From Bacillota bacterium (GTDB lineage: Bacteria > Bacillota > Clostridia > Clostridiales > Clostridiaceae), in the NCBI GenBank assembly GCA_023445445.1, contig JAEXLD010000118.1:69451-133450 (forward strand): a stretch of DNA of 64,000 nucleotides, in the 5' to 3' direction. Positions 31,192-40,711 of the stretch are shown one piece after another. The stretch's first letter is position 1. Each line of letters opens with the position of its first letter. The notes below the pieces were generated by a model. That model had not been told where the DNA came from. It made no database searches and was given only the letters and a program-made list of their open reading frames with translations. Made by a program: the position numbers and the translations under genes.

Positions 31192-32202
31192 TTATATAGC
31201 CAAAGGCGTCATGTATCCATAACACACTGTATCAGTATTCAAATCTTTTGATATATTACTTTTAACAAACAATTTATATCCAGTCGCATTATAATCTATG
31301 GCACTTGATAAATCACCATATGTAATACTTGGACTTAAATTTTTACCATCTATAGTTCTGTCATTTAAATTAACAACAAATGGATTGATTTTACCGTTAT
31401 ATAAATTGAAGCTTAATAGAAAAGTAGCTGAGTTAAAAGTACCAGAACTAACAACTCCTCCGATAGATATTAGATATTGCTTATTTAAAAGATTTTTTGC
31501 AGGTTCATTAATTAAGTCAGTTGACAAATAAATGTAATTTGAACCTAAAAGTCTATAAGGATTCAATTTAATTCTTTTGGTTAGCTGATAATTTACAACA
31601 TGGTTGATCCCATTAATATCATTTTCTAACACATTTATCTCTGTTTGTATATTGTTTTTTAGTTCAACAAATTCAATATCTACTTCATTAGTTTTTTGAG
31701 CAACTAAATCCTTCATATTTATTACAGATTGATTAATATTATTCAAATCACCTCGATAAGAATTTAGTAAATTATTTAACTCTCTTAACGTTTCAATATC
31801 TTCTTTGGATTCAACAATTATGCCGGTAGCCATTGATTTAACAACATTGACCACGAATCTTTGGAGATTAATAGATTCATCTCCATCCTCAATTAATAAA
31901 CAACATATATTTCTACCTTCAACATTGAATATATCAACTCTAGGGTAGAGTTTTACTATACCATTTGGAGCATCAACTATATTTATTTTTTCTATTTGTT
32001 CAAAATATTCACCATTAGATTTTACTCCTACAAACCTGCATGTAGCTCCAGTTATATCTTTAGGCAGATTGTTTTCTTCTATATTTATAGTCATCTCAAT
32101 GCTGTCACCTATGACTGCAACAAAATCCTTTATACTTAATATGTTTTGTTTGATTGTATCTAATTTTATATTTAACTTTTTTGCTATTATATTTTCAGGC
32201 AA
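31192..32202 (-). CDS. BppU-type baseplate upper protein
   Basis: 336 residues, TTG start with AAAGGTGGTG upstream. Residues about 15-120 (DFVAVIGDSIEMTINIEENNLPKDITGATCRFVG...) match the BppU N-terminal immunoglobulin-like domain. A coiled linker (150-200) leads to a C-terminal beta domain. BppU proteins connect receptor-binding modules to the baseplate. It lies between endolysin and fibre genes. Confidence 0.75.
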   Translation of the reverse strand: MPENIIAKKLNIKLDTIKQNILSIKDFVAVIGDSIEMTINIEENNLPKDITGATCRFVGVKSNGEYFEQIEKINIVDAPNGIVKLYPRVDIFNVEGRNICCLLIEDGDESINLQRFVVNVVKSMATGIIVESKEDIETLRELNNLLNSYRGDLNNINQSVINMKDLVAQKTNEVDIEFVELKNNIQTEINVLENDINGINHVVNYQLTKRIKLNPYRLLGSNYIYLSTDLINEPAKNLLNKQYLISIGGVVSSGTFNSATFLLSFNLYNGKINPFVVNLNDRTIDGKNLSPSITYGDLSSAIDYNATGYKLFVKSNISKDLNTDTVCYGYMTPLAI

Positions 32203-32234
32203 TGTTAAATCACCACCTTTCTTTTAATTAATTT

Positions 32235-33053
32235 TTATAACTTTCCTATAAACTTTAATACTTCTTTTACTGTTTCATATCTATCTGAACCTGCAATAAA
32301 GTTCTTATCTAATAAGTACCCTGTGTATGTGCTTTGTTTTCCACCTACTGCATAAATACCTTCTTGCTCTACTTTTGTATAATCGAAAGAAGTTGCAGAA
32401 CTAATTGTTGGTACTTTTAGATAATCTGCTAAATACTCTGCCGCCCTTCTATCTACATCATTTGAATAAATTACTATACCTTTCACTTTCTTTTCCTCCT
32501 TGATTACATTATTTTGAGAATTATTTGCTTGTTGTGGCAATTTACCACACACCCCTTTTACTATTGCATTTGCAAAAGCTTCTGGATTATACTTTTTCAT
32601 ATCACTAGAACTATCTATAAAACAACATTCAACCAACATTGCATAAGGTTTTACTCCTCCTACAACAGCTAATTTGCTTCCACTTTTAATCCCTCTACTA
32701 TATAAGCCTAGCGTTTCAAATTCTGCTAAAATTGCATTAGCTATGCTTGAATTATAACCATCTGTAAGCACTTCTGTTCCATATGCAGAACCATTAAAGG
32801 CATTAAAATGAATAGAAATTGCTAAGTCTGGATTATAATTATTTATTAATCTTATTCTTTCATTTAAGCTATTATTAACACTTGTAGCATTTTGCAAGTT
32901 AATCTCATATACTTGATGACCTAATGATCTTAACTTTTGTACAACTAATTTTCCAACTTCTCTAGTTAGATTTTCTTCTCTATAGCCGTTTCCACTAGCC
33001 CCCGTATCAGCACCGCTTAAACAATGTCCATAATCTATAACATACTTAGACAT
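32235..33053 (-). CDS. Endolysin: N-acetylmuramoyl-L-alanine amidase with CWB2-like end
   Basis: 272 residues. The Amidase_3 domain (1-170) has zinc ligands His10 (DYGH), Glu26 and His82 (ISIHFN) and the catalytic Glu in LVECCFID. After a short linker, residues about 190-272 resemble one cell-wall-binding type 2 repeat (KGIVIYSNDVDRRAAEYLAD...; IAGSDRYETV). It cuts the glycan-peptide bond of peptidoglycan at lysis. CWB2 repeats are typical of clostridia. Encoded between tail genes, with the holins 6 kb downstream. Confidence 0.92.
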   Translation of the reverse strand: MSKYVIDYGHCLSGADTGASGNGYREENLTREVGKLVVQKLRSLGHQVYEINLQNATSVNNSLNERIRLINNYNPDLAISIHFNAFNGSAYGTEVLTDGYNSSIANAILAEFETLGLYSRGIKSGSKLAVVGGVKPYAMLVECCFIDSSSDMKKYNPEAFANAIVKGVCGKLPQQANNSQNNVIKEEKKVKGIVIYSNDVDRRAAEYLADYLKVPTISSATSFDYTKVEQEGIYAVGGKQSTYTGYLLDKNFIAGSDRYETVKEVLKFIGKL

Positions 33054-33088
33054 ATTATTTAATCATCTCCTTAATTTTTTTATTTTTA

Positions 33089-33118
33089 TTGTATATTTAT
33101 TTTAAGAATGTATATAAT
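33089..33118 (+). promoter_or_regulatory. Possible plus-strand promoter beside endolysin
   Basis: TTGTAT (33089-33094), 18-bp spacer, TATAAT (33113-33118). The -10 is perfect and the -35 is weak. It would drive the structured RNA at 33125. Confidence 0.4.
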
Positions 33119-33124
33119 ATAAAT

Positions 33125-33230
33125 GATGAGAAAATGAAATCTCACATATATAAATAGAGATAAGCTATTACTATTTACTTTTCCTCGCAAGTTTAGTATT
33201 TGTAATATCTTATCTCTATTTTATTTTTTT
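33125..33230 (+). ncRNA. Candidate plus-strand structured RNA or extended terminator
   Basis: After a 5-bp hairpin TGAGA/TCTCA (33127-33144), a long hairpin has a 13-bp outer stem (33152-33164 with 33209-33221), a TATTAC/GTAATA stem inside (33166-33171, 33202-33207) and a small ACTT/AAGT tip, then a T-rich tract to 33230. On the plus strand this ends like an intrinsic terminator. The minus-strand alternative is a structured spacer between the fibre and endolysin genes. No protein frame is present in the 33054-33287 gap. Confidence 0.45.
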
Positions 33231-33248
33231 ACTTTATGAAATTATCAT

Positions 33249-33275
33249 TTTAATTAATTATTTTATTGCGTAATA
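33249..33275 (-). repeat. 27-bp direct repeat after fibre gene, copy 2
   Basis: Identical to 28887-28913. The two copies bracket the YadA-like fibre, the BppU protein, the endolysin and the structured spacer (about 4.3 kb). Confidence 0.85.
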
Positions 33276-33287
33276 ATTATCAATTAA

Positions 33288-36200
33288 TTAGTAATTAAAA
33301 CTTCTGTCGCTCCCTGCTCCAAACCTCTTTATATTAACTCTTTTATTTATAGTATCTACACAAACAATATCTATAGCATAAGCTGTATCTGTACCGTTAG
33401 TTTTTGTTGGTTTTGTAAGACCATCAATTGTTATATCAGCCACACCATTTGCTATAACATCACAATCAGTAGCAATATAAGTGATTCCATCTACTACTTC
33501 CACTAAATCATAGTGAACATGTCCAAACCAATGACCTATATGTTTACAATTAGGCTTACTTATTTTAAAATTCTTTATTGCATTTATTATTTCATTTGCT
33601 CTAGTTGGAGTTTGTATTGTACTATGCCTTTCTAATAAATTATGGTGAGAAATAGTTGCTACATCCCAACCATCTTCTACACTATTTAAGACTTCACCAA
33701 GCCATTGAACTTGTTCTGGACTAAAACCACACCTTGAATAAGAATCCATTGATGAATTTAAGAAAATCAACCTTATTTTCTTTTCTCTAAAATCCTTGTA
33801 GTAGTACCCTTTAGAATTTAGATTTTCTTTTATAAAAGGTCTAATTAACACATTTGTGAAAAGGTCATCTGTGAATGTTGTATTGCCTAAAACTCCATCA
33901 TGGTTTCCTCTTGTTACACAAACTGGATCTTTGATATTTCTAAGTATTTCAGCCTGTGAGATAAAATGTTCTTTGGTTAATTCTAAACTTTGTTCACTTT
34001 GGGATTTGTTTATATCTCCATTAATACAAAGTAAATCCACTTGACCATAATCCATTAACTTTTTTATATAACCATAATCTTGTGTTTGTCCATGAACATC
34101 ATTCATATAAGCAAATTTAAAATTATCACCATGCTCATAAGTTAATGCTGAATTGACTGTATTTATATCATCTAATACATATTGAGGGAGAGTTGATACA
34201 TTATTTTTTAAATTAATAATTTCTTTATCAATTCCATCTATTCTTCTTTTATTTTGAGAAATTATATTTTCTAATATAGTTCCTTTTACAAGTTTACCAT
34301 TCCAATTTAGTGCCATTACAACATATTTTGGATATCTTAAATTAGTAACAGTTACTATTTCTAAATTATAAGTTTCTGTGTTTAAACAAAGAATTTCTCC
34401 TGCTTTAATTTCTAAATAATCAGCTCTTGCACCACTCGGAGGTGTAATGAATCTAGTTGCATCATTTATTTGTGCTTTAATATGAGTAGCATCACTCCAA
34501 TTATATGTTTTTGATGTAATGTTTGATATTCTTATAGCAATATATTGACAGAACACATATATACTTCCGTTAGATGTAACTGTTTCTTCAACCTTCCATT
34601 CATCAGTATTCATATGTTGCATTATGTTGGCTTCTTCATTTGTTCTAACCTTAGTAATATATGGTTGTGATTCAAAATTTGATGCAAGTATAGGTGTAAT
34701 ACCAGCAACGTCATAAGGGAACAAAGAACTCCAATTATTTCCTGTACTCATTCCTGTAGCTACTAACAAACAATTTTCCTTATCTGCAGGTATATTTCCA
34801 AGCGACACACACTCAAAAGTATTACTAACAATATTATAATAAATCTTAATATACACTGATGAAACTCCACTATAATCTACTATTATAGCTGATGAACCTA
34901 AATTATAGGATTTATCTCTCCATACTAATTGGCTATTAAGTGGAAAAGTCCAAGTTTTTGTGCTTGTATTAAGACTAGGTTTATATCCATTAGGTTGATT
35001 AAATCCTACCCATTCACCAAAAACGCTTCTTTTAGGACTTGTAATTGCATTATCTTTTGTATTTATAGTATCAACAGCATTAACACCAACAACAGCTACA
35101 CTACCACCAGTCATAGCAGTTTTTACATCTTGTCCCATATTAGCCATTGTAAATACTTTACTATCTACTTCTGCTTTTGCATATGTTTCATTTTTATTAT
35201 ATACACTATTTTTATCAGCCTTAATATCTTTCAAGGAATTTAATTCTGATTGTTGAGCCTTTTGTTCCAATGACGCACTAATGTCGTCAATCTTTTTAGT
35301 TAATTTTGTAGTTCCATCTGGCATAAATACTGCATCTGAATCAGTAACTGGATTTTCTACTATACCATTCCCATCTTTTAACCTAACTTTTTTTGTATTA
35401 ACTCCTATACTATCACTAGCAAATTCTTCAACATTAGTTCCAAATAAAGCATTACCCTGATAGTAACTGGCTGAAAGTACCACTTTTATATTGGGGCTTT
35501 CTGCACTATTTCTGATTAAAATGTTGTTTTTATCTATTCTTTGATAGTCTGGCAGTAAAGGTAATTTTGTTGCTAAGTCCTCAAAAGTAACATGCAAATC
35601 CTCGCTATTCATATCGTGTTTCCAAGTATATTCATTGTTTATGAATTGTGAAGCCCCTATAATTAAACTTTTATTACCAGTTGCATTAATTTTATCTATG
35701 GAATCTTTTCCAGAATCTATAGTCATTTGAAGTCTTGCATTTGTAGTGTCTGCCTCAGAATTAGACTCGTTTAATATTCTATTAGTTTCATTGGCATTGT
35801 CAATTGTTTTATTTAATTTACTATCAGTAGCTTTTGCAATAGCATCTTTTTCTACTAAACCATCAATAGTATTATTCCCCTCAGCAGTTTTTTCAACTAG
35901 TGTATTTATAGTTGTCTTTGCAATAGTGGTCTTTTCAATTAATTCTTGTTTAGTTTTATTTCCATCTGCTATATCTTTTGTTAGATCTTCATGCAGTTTT
36001 TTAGCAATAGGAATGTCTTTGTTTAACCTTTCAGCTATTGTTATTGTACTATGACTATAACCATTTATAGCGATTACGGATTGTTGTATATTCATTTCAA
36101 AATCAAATGTGCTTGTCTGTCTTTCATCATTCTTCCTAACCAAAACAAACTGACACTTAACATTCCCATTAACAACCGCAACTTGCTCGTTTAACAACAT

Positions 36201-36410
36201 TTCTATTTCACAAACATTTCTTATATTTATATTTTCATCATCTATAACTATATTACCATCAGGCTTTTTACATTCAAATCTCACATAGTAATCAATTAAG
36301 CTGATAGGCTGTCCATTATTTAGAAATGTAGCCCTTAGAGGCTCTAAACTATCAAACTGTTTATACCCAACTATTTGATAACTTTCTCTTTGTTTATCAA
36401 AAATAAGCAT
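33288..36410 (-). CDS. BppU-N baseplate protein fused to a metallophosphoesterase
   Basis: 1040 residues from ATG 36410, which overlaps the previous stop as TAATG and has GTGGGGG upstream; a longer frame to 36485 is unlikely. BppU-like domain at about 1-125, coiled regions, a seam DISASLEQ near 376-383, beta-rich fibre regions, then a calcineurin-like phosphoesterase from about 765: NDVHG (Asp771, His773), NGD, RGNHD, SHHN and GHVH. All metal-binding motifs are intact. It may cleave phosphodiester-linked surface polymers such as teichoic acids during adsorption; the substrate is inferred. Confidence 0.85.
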   Translation of the reverse strand: MLIFDKQRESYQIVGYKQFDSLEPLRATFLNNGQPISLIDYYVRFECKKPDGNIVIDDENINIRNVCEIEMLLNEQVAVVNGNVKCQFVLVRKNDERQTSTFDFEMNIQQSVIAINGYSHSTITIAERLNKDIPIAKKLHEDLTKDIADGNKTKQELIEKTTIAKTTINTLVEKTAEGNNTIDGLVEKDAIAKATDSKLNKTIDNANETNRILNESNSEADTTNARLQMTIDSGKDSIDKINATGNKSLIIGASQFINNEYTWKHDMNSEDLHVTFEDLATKLPLLPDYQRIDKNNILIRNSAESPNIKVVLSASYYQGNALFGTNVEEFASDSIGVNTKKVRLKDGNGIVENPVTDSDAVFMPDGTTKLTKKIDDISASLEQKAQQSELNSLKDIKADKNSVYNKNETYAKAEVDSKVFTMANMGQDVKTAMTGGSVAVVGVNAVDTINTKDNAITSPKRSVFGEWVGFNQPNGYKPSLNTSTKTWTFPLNSQLVWRDKSYNLGSSAIIVDYSGVSSVYIKIYYNIVSNTFECVSLGNIPADKENCLLVATGMSTGNNWSSLFPYDVAGITPILASNFESQPYITKVRTNEEANIMQHMNTDEWKVEETVTSNGSIYVFCQYIAIRISNITSKTYNWSDATHIKAQINDATRFITPPSGARADYLEIKAGEILCLNTETYNLEIVTVTNLRYPKYVVMALNWNGKLVKGTILENIISQNKRRIDGIDKEIINLKNNVSTLPQYVLDDINTVNSALTYEHGDNFKFAYMNDVHGQTQDYGYIKKLMDYGQVDLLCINGDINKSQSEQSLELTKEHFISQAEILRNIKDPVCVTRGNHDGVLGNTTFTDDLFTNVLIRPFIKENLNSKGYYYKDFREKKIRLIFLNSSMDSYSRCGFSPEQVQWLGEVLNSVEDGWDVATISHHNLLERHSTIQTPTRANEIINAIKNFKISKPNCKHIGHWFGHVHYDLVEVVDGITYIATDCDVIANGVADITIDGLTKPTKTNGTDTAYAIDIVCVDTINKRVNIKRFGAGSDRSFNY
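35263..35280 (-). repeat. Fibre seam repeat, copy C
   Basis: Eighteen bases (TGTTCCAATGACGCACTA) identical to copies A and B, inside the phosphoesterase fibre at its SASLEQ seam. Confidence 0.8.
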
Positions 36411-39400
36411 TATACCCCCACTTTCTCTTTTAAATTTTCTATTTCTTTTTGTTGTTCCTGTAATACTGCCCAAAGAAAAGAACACATAGAATAAGTGTCT
36501 ATACCGTCTGTGTTAATTGGATTTAAATATTTTCTACATTCTTCAGTCAACTCTTCTAATATTAAACCAATTTTCTCACTAGCATATCTTTCAGCACCCT
36601 CTCCTGAAACTGTTTCAACACAAGGTAGTTCCTTTTGTAATCTCTCTACTTCTTCCTTAAGCTTATATTTCTTTAAATTGTTCTCTTTTAATATCTTAAT
36701 AAAGTCTATATCTGAAGTTTCCTTTATATCTGTTTTGTATTTTATACTAGAAGCATTTATAAATTCACTTCCAGCAACTGAGACATAGGCATTATCACCT
36801 GAGTTTCTAGCTTGAACTTGTGGTGTTGCTCCACCTAACAACTTCAATAAAGTCCTATCATTATAAAAGCTCGCATGACCATCACTTCCATAATTTATAC
36901 TTGTATATCTAGTACCATTGTTCGAGTTCTGATTAAATAATCTAAAGCCACCATCACTATCAACACTAAGGTAAATTCTAGGATTTAACTGCAATCTAAT
37001 GGCATCGGCAGAACCATCTATCCTACAATCATTTCCAAATAAGTTTAATTGGTAATCATTTGGTTGTAATCTTCCTTTGTATGTAAGATTTCCTTTTCCA
37101 TCACCCTCCAAAACCACCCGACCACTAGAATCTAGTAAAGTGATTGCTCCATTTTTAACTACAAGTCCATATTTATTCATAAAGATATTCATAGCATTAT
37201 TACCGATATTAAAATTAAAGCCTTCTGCATTTTGATTAAACTCAGAACTAAAATCATTTCCTTTTGTTACTTTACTATTTAACCCATCAGCAGTTTGCGT
37301 AATTTGACTTTGTAATGTTTCATACGAATTACTACTATCCGCTACTACACTAGTAATCCTATCGCTCAGTATCTTTACCTGTGCATCTGTATGTTTTTTG
37401 CTATCGGAAACCCCTAATGCTATTTGATTGTTTAACATCGTTATATATGAATTAAAATCTTTGTTAGTTCCATCTACCCCTTTTATACTGAGGTAATTAC
37501 CTTCTATAAATATACCATTCCCATCCATTATCATTGTGTTATTTTCGTTGCCTATTAGAAGATTATGCCCAGCAATTATTTTCCCCACGATCGTTTCACC
37601 CACAAGCCCGTTTCCATCTAAACAAGTTTGACAACTCGTCCAATTATTGTTTGTAAAACAAATCATCGAACTTCCTATGTAAATCTGCGAACTTTCATTA
37701 TCACTTAAAGCATCTATAATAAACATTCCAACTTCACTTTGATCGTACTTGTTCCTCCCCTGTCTACTCCTTATATTTACTGCTTTCGTGTCTAAATAAT
37801 CTGTTAGCATACTATTTACAAAATTGTTTACATTTTTCCCAGCTACCCAAGAAGTTTTATAGTTATTAGTATAATTTATATTCTTATTAATGCTTCTACC
37901 TACATTACTCATTTTATTTAATTCAGTAAAATCCTCATCATTATTACTAAACTTAAACCCATCAGCCTTAAAATCTTTAGGTGAATAATCAAACGCTATC
38001 AATCTAACTTTACCATTTTCTATTTCATTATCATCAATATTGATGAAATTACCTAGCTTCAATATATTGTTAAACTTATATCCTTTAGGGACTATTATGT
38101 TTTGGAGTAATCCAATAGTATCAATACTAAACTCTATAGGTAGCTTATTTCTTTTACCAAGAGTTTCAACAGCATAATTATACAAAGAATATGATGTCGT
38201 ATAATAATCATCGGATAATGTGTCCGTTATGGTTATACTATTTAACTCATCTAACAATATATCATTAAAGATTTTACCCTGAATATCGGTTGCAGTGGGC
38301 ATAGAAATGCTATCTACTATTATCTTTATTTCCTCATTCAAGCCGTTTATATTTTGTCTGCAAATTTCAGTCTCCCTAAGATTTTCAGCAACTTTTGTTT
38401 GTAACCCGTTTATTTCACCAGCCACTCTACTTGCATTAGTTTCATCTTTTTCTTTTATATAAGCACTCCATATAGACTGCAAACCCTTTATGTTTTCTTC
38501 CAGTGTTCTTCTTTCAGTATCTAGTTTTATTTTCTTTTTATTCCAAGTATTTAAATCAATTCTCTTATTGACTATAATATCTTGTTTTCCATCTATAACG
38601 GCTACATATCTATCATAAGCACTCATAAGTTCATCGCTCATAAGACCATTTTCCCTAAAGTATGTGAAATCTAATATGTAATTAAGCCCTGTTGGATTTT
38701 CTTCTGATATGCTTGCCTTTTGACTTTCTACATATAACTTAGAAATTATTTCATCATATTGAGATTTTTTATTTATAGTCTTAATAAAATTTTTATAAGA
38801 TAAAAAAAGAGAACTCTCTTCTCCGACTTCTGAAAAATGATAGCAATCTATTTGTTTGTTTATTGTATTAAAAATCAACTTAACGCCAAAAGCTTGTTCT
38901 ACCTCTTGTTTTAAGAATTCATATACTTTATAAACTCCTTCATCAAAACTTCTGTATTTTAAATATGATTTTTCTATTTCTAATCCAGTTGTATAGCTCA
39001 TTGATATATTACCAAAATTAACGTTCATAGCTCCTAAATAAGTAAATTCGCACCATTTTTCTACAGTCAAGCCATCACTTAATGTTATTTCATATTTTAT
39101 CGAATATCTATATTCTTCATTGCCACTATATGTAGCCTTTATTTTCTTAATACCTGTATGGAAATTTCCTATTTGATGTATAATATTTTCATCTTTTTGT
39201 AGCTTACCATCTATATAACTTTTTATATTTTTATAACTTATATTTACAGTCAAAACATTATCTATTAATGGATTTAAATCGGTAAAACTTTTCTCCCACA
39301 AAACCATTTGCATAGCCACATTGTTTTTCTGTAATGAACTATATAAGTTTTTATAGTAAATTTCATTAATTTTATTTATTTCTAGTCTGGCTTTATCTGA

Positions 39401-39871
39401 TACATGTCTTAGTTTCCAACCAGTTTCAGCTAAGCATAAATCCAATACACCTTCACTTATATCAATATCATTTTCTACTTTATATAGCTTTCTCGTTATC
39501 CCACCTTCACCTATATAGAAATCAAAATCATTCAATGTTATTTCTGCTGATTTAGCTTTAATTACCTTTACTTTCTTTCCAGTGTGATCTTCGGTTCTAT
39601 CACAATCGGTTACTACATATTTTTCTTCATCATTAACTTTTATATATTGTCTTTTTCCTAGAAATTTATCATATAAAGGATTAACCTTTTTCTCACCATT
39701 AACAGAAACATTATAAGGAATCTCTATATCCATATAATTTATATCATGCCATTCATAATGAATATTTTTAATATATTCTTTTGGAATTTCGCAAAACTCT
39801 TCTCTGCTATTTTTCATTAAAATATATCTATCTTCACATATATCTTTTTGCAAATTGACTTCTTTGAACAA
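36410..39871 (-). CDS. Tail-tip (Tal-like) protein with S74 chaperone-like end
   Basis: 1153 residues, TTG start with GGAGGTG upstream. The N-terminal third has the baseplate-hub/prophage tail endopeptidase layout that follows Dit in siphoviruses. A coiled coil lies near 450-510, then fibre-like beta repeats. The last ~110 residues (SSIKYKTDIKET..., ending in a heptad coil QEQQKEIENLKEK) match the peptidase S74 intramolecular chaperone, which folds trimeric fibres and cuts itself off. Forms the tail tip; peptidoglycan cleavage is possible but no active site was identified. Confidence 0.8.
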   Translation of the reverse strand: MFKEVNLQKDICEDRYILMKNSREEFCEIPKEYIKNIHYEWHDINYMDIEIPYNVSVNGEKKVNPLYDKFLGKRQYIKVNDEEKYVVTDCDRTEDHTGKKVKVIKAKSAEITLNDFDFYIGEGGITRKLYKVENDIDISEGVLDLCLAETGWKLRHVSDKARLEINKINEIYYKNLYSSLQKNNVAMQMVLWEKSFTDLNPLIDNVLTVNISYKNIKSYIDGKLQKDENIIHQIGNFHTGIKKIKATYSGNEEYRYSIKYEITLSDGLTVEKWCEFTYLGAMNVNFGNISMSYTTGLEIEKSYLKYRSFDEGVYKVYEFLKQEVEQAFGVKLIFNTINKQIDCYHFSEVGEESSLFLSYKNFIKTINKKSQYDEIISKLYVESQKASISEENPTGLNYILDFTYFRENGLMSDELMSAYDRYVAVIDGKQDIIVNKRIDLNTWNKKKIKLDTERRTLEENIKGLQSIWSAYIKEKDETNASRVAGEINGLQTKVAENLRETEICRQNINGLNEEIKIIVDSISMPTATDIQGKIFNDILLDELNSITITDTLSDDYYTTSYSLYNYAVETLGKRNKLPIEFSIDTIGLLQNIIVPKGYKFNNILKLGNFINIDDNEIENGKVRLIAFDYSPKDFKADGFKFSNNDEDFTELNKMSNVGRSINKNINYTNNYKTSWVAGKNVNNFVNSMLTDYLDTKAVNIRSRQGRNKYDQSEVGMFIIDALSDNESSQIYIGSSMICFTNNNWTSCQTCLDGNGLVGETIVGKIIAGHNLLIGNENNTMIMDGNGIFIEGNYLSIKGVDGTNKDFNSYITMLNNQIALGVSDSKKHTDAQVKILSDRITSVVADSSNSYETLQSQITQTADGLNSKVTKGNDFSSEFNQNAEGFNFNIGNNAMNIFMNKYGLVVKNGAITLLDSSGRVVLEGDGKGNLTYKGRLQPNDYQLNLFGNDCRIDGSADAIRLQLNPRIYLSVDSDGGFRLFNQNSNNGTRYTSINYGSDGHASFYNDRTLLKLLGGATPQVQARNSGDNAYVSVAGSEFINASSIKYKTDIKETSDIDFIKILKENNLKKYKLKEEVERLQKELPCVETVSGEGAERYASEKIGLILEELTEECRKYLNPINTDGIDTYSMCSFLWAVLQEQQKEIENLKEKVGV

Positions 39872-39884
39872 AAATAATCACCTC

Positions 39885-40661
39885 CTACATTAAACAGATT
39901 TTATTTTGGTACTTTATTTTAAAATTACAATCTGCACAATCTATCTTTAAAACATTAAGACCACTAGTCAAATATAGCCATTGTTTGTTGCTAAACTTAT
40001 AAATATTTTTATTTATATCTGATTCACTCTTCATGTCCTTTATATTGTTATCAATTAATATTTTTTCACCAACTGGCAACCCTAAAAATTCAACTATTTG
40101 ATTTGTAGTTTCATTTGTTATGCTAAATATAGTTTCCTCATTTAAAATAACTTCATAATTAGGAAATATCACATCTGTTGCAGTAGAGTTATTATATAAA
40201 TATAAATATTCTCCTCCTCCCACTTGCAACTCAATTTCTTTTACTGGCTCATATGCTATTCCATTTAAAACATCCATCTCAACTGTTATATATCCCTTAC
40301 TCGAAAAATTGTCCCATCTAGTTCCTTTTATGAATTTAACGTAGTAAATTAATCCATCACACTCAAAAGGTAAATAATCTTTTTTGTTAAATAGCCAACT
40401 AGCTATGAACCTAAGTTCTTCTTTTGTGTATGTTAGGGGTGAATTAAACTCATCAACTTTGCAAAAACTTATAGTTAGGGTAACATTATTATTACTCTCT
40501 CCATAATAAACATCTTCACCATTCACACCTTTCTCCTTGTTTATATTTTTATCTAATCCAAAAATACTCTCGAAAGCATTATCCAAAGTGATGAGTTTAT
40601 AACCATATTTTCTTGAATATACTCCATCAAATGAAAAATAATCATTATAAAATTGTGCCAA
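39885..40661 (-). CDS. Distal tail protein (Dit)
   Basis: 258 residues, TTG start with GAGGTGG upstream. Early FSFDGVYSRKYGYKLITLDNAF is the Dit-type beginning (region joining the tail tube to the tip). Its place between tape measure and Tal-like protein fits. The C-terminal half is a beta-rich carbohydrate-binding-like domain. Confidence 0.8.
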   Translation of the reverse strand: MAQFYNDYFSFDGVYSRKYGYKLITLDNAFESIFGLDKNINKEKGVNGEDVYYGESNNNVTLTISFCKVDEFNSPLTYTKEELRFIASWLFNKKDYLPFECDGLIYYVKFIKGTRWDNFSSKGYITVEMDVLNGIAYEPVKEIELQVGGGEYLYLYNNSTATDVIFPNYEVILNEETIFSITNETTNQIVEFLGLPVGEKILIDNNIKDMKSESDINKNIYKFSNKQWLYLTSGLNVLKIDCADCNFKIKYQNKICLM

Positions 40662-40678
40662 TTATACCACCTCACTTA

Positions 40679-40711
40679 TAATAAAAGAGTAGGACTTATC
40701 TAGTCCCACTC
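40679..40711 (-). terminator. Terminator after the tape measure gene
   Basis: GAGTAGGACT (40687-40696) pairs with AGTCCCACTC (40702-40711), followed on the minus strand by TTTTATTATAA. The tape-measure stop codon lies in the stem. Likely partial, since distal tail genes follow. Confidence 0.7.

Noticed and set aside
23327..36410. Diversity-generating retroelement or invertible fibre switch
   Set aside because: No reverse transcriptase or template/variable repeat pair is seen, and the seam and 27-bp repeats are direct, not inverted, so simple inversion is not possible.
36411..36485. Longer N-terminus for the phosphoesterase fibre
   Set aside because: The extension lies inside the Tal-like gene, lacks a ribosome binding site and looks unrelated to BppU starts; ATG 36410 has GTGGGGG.
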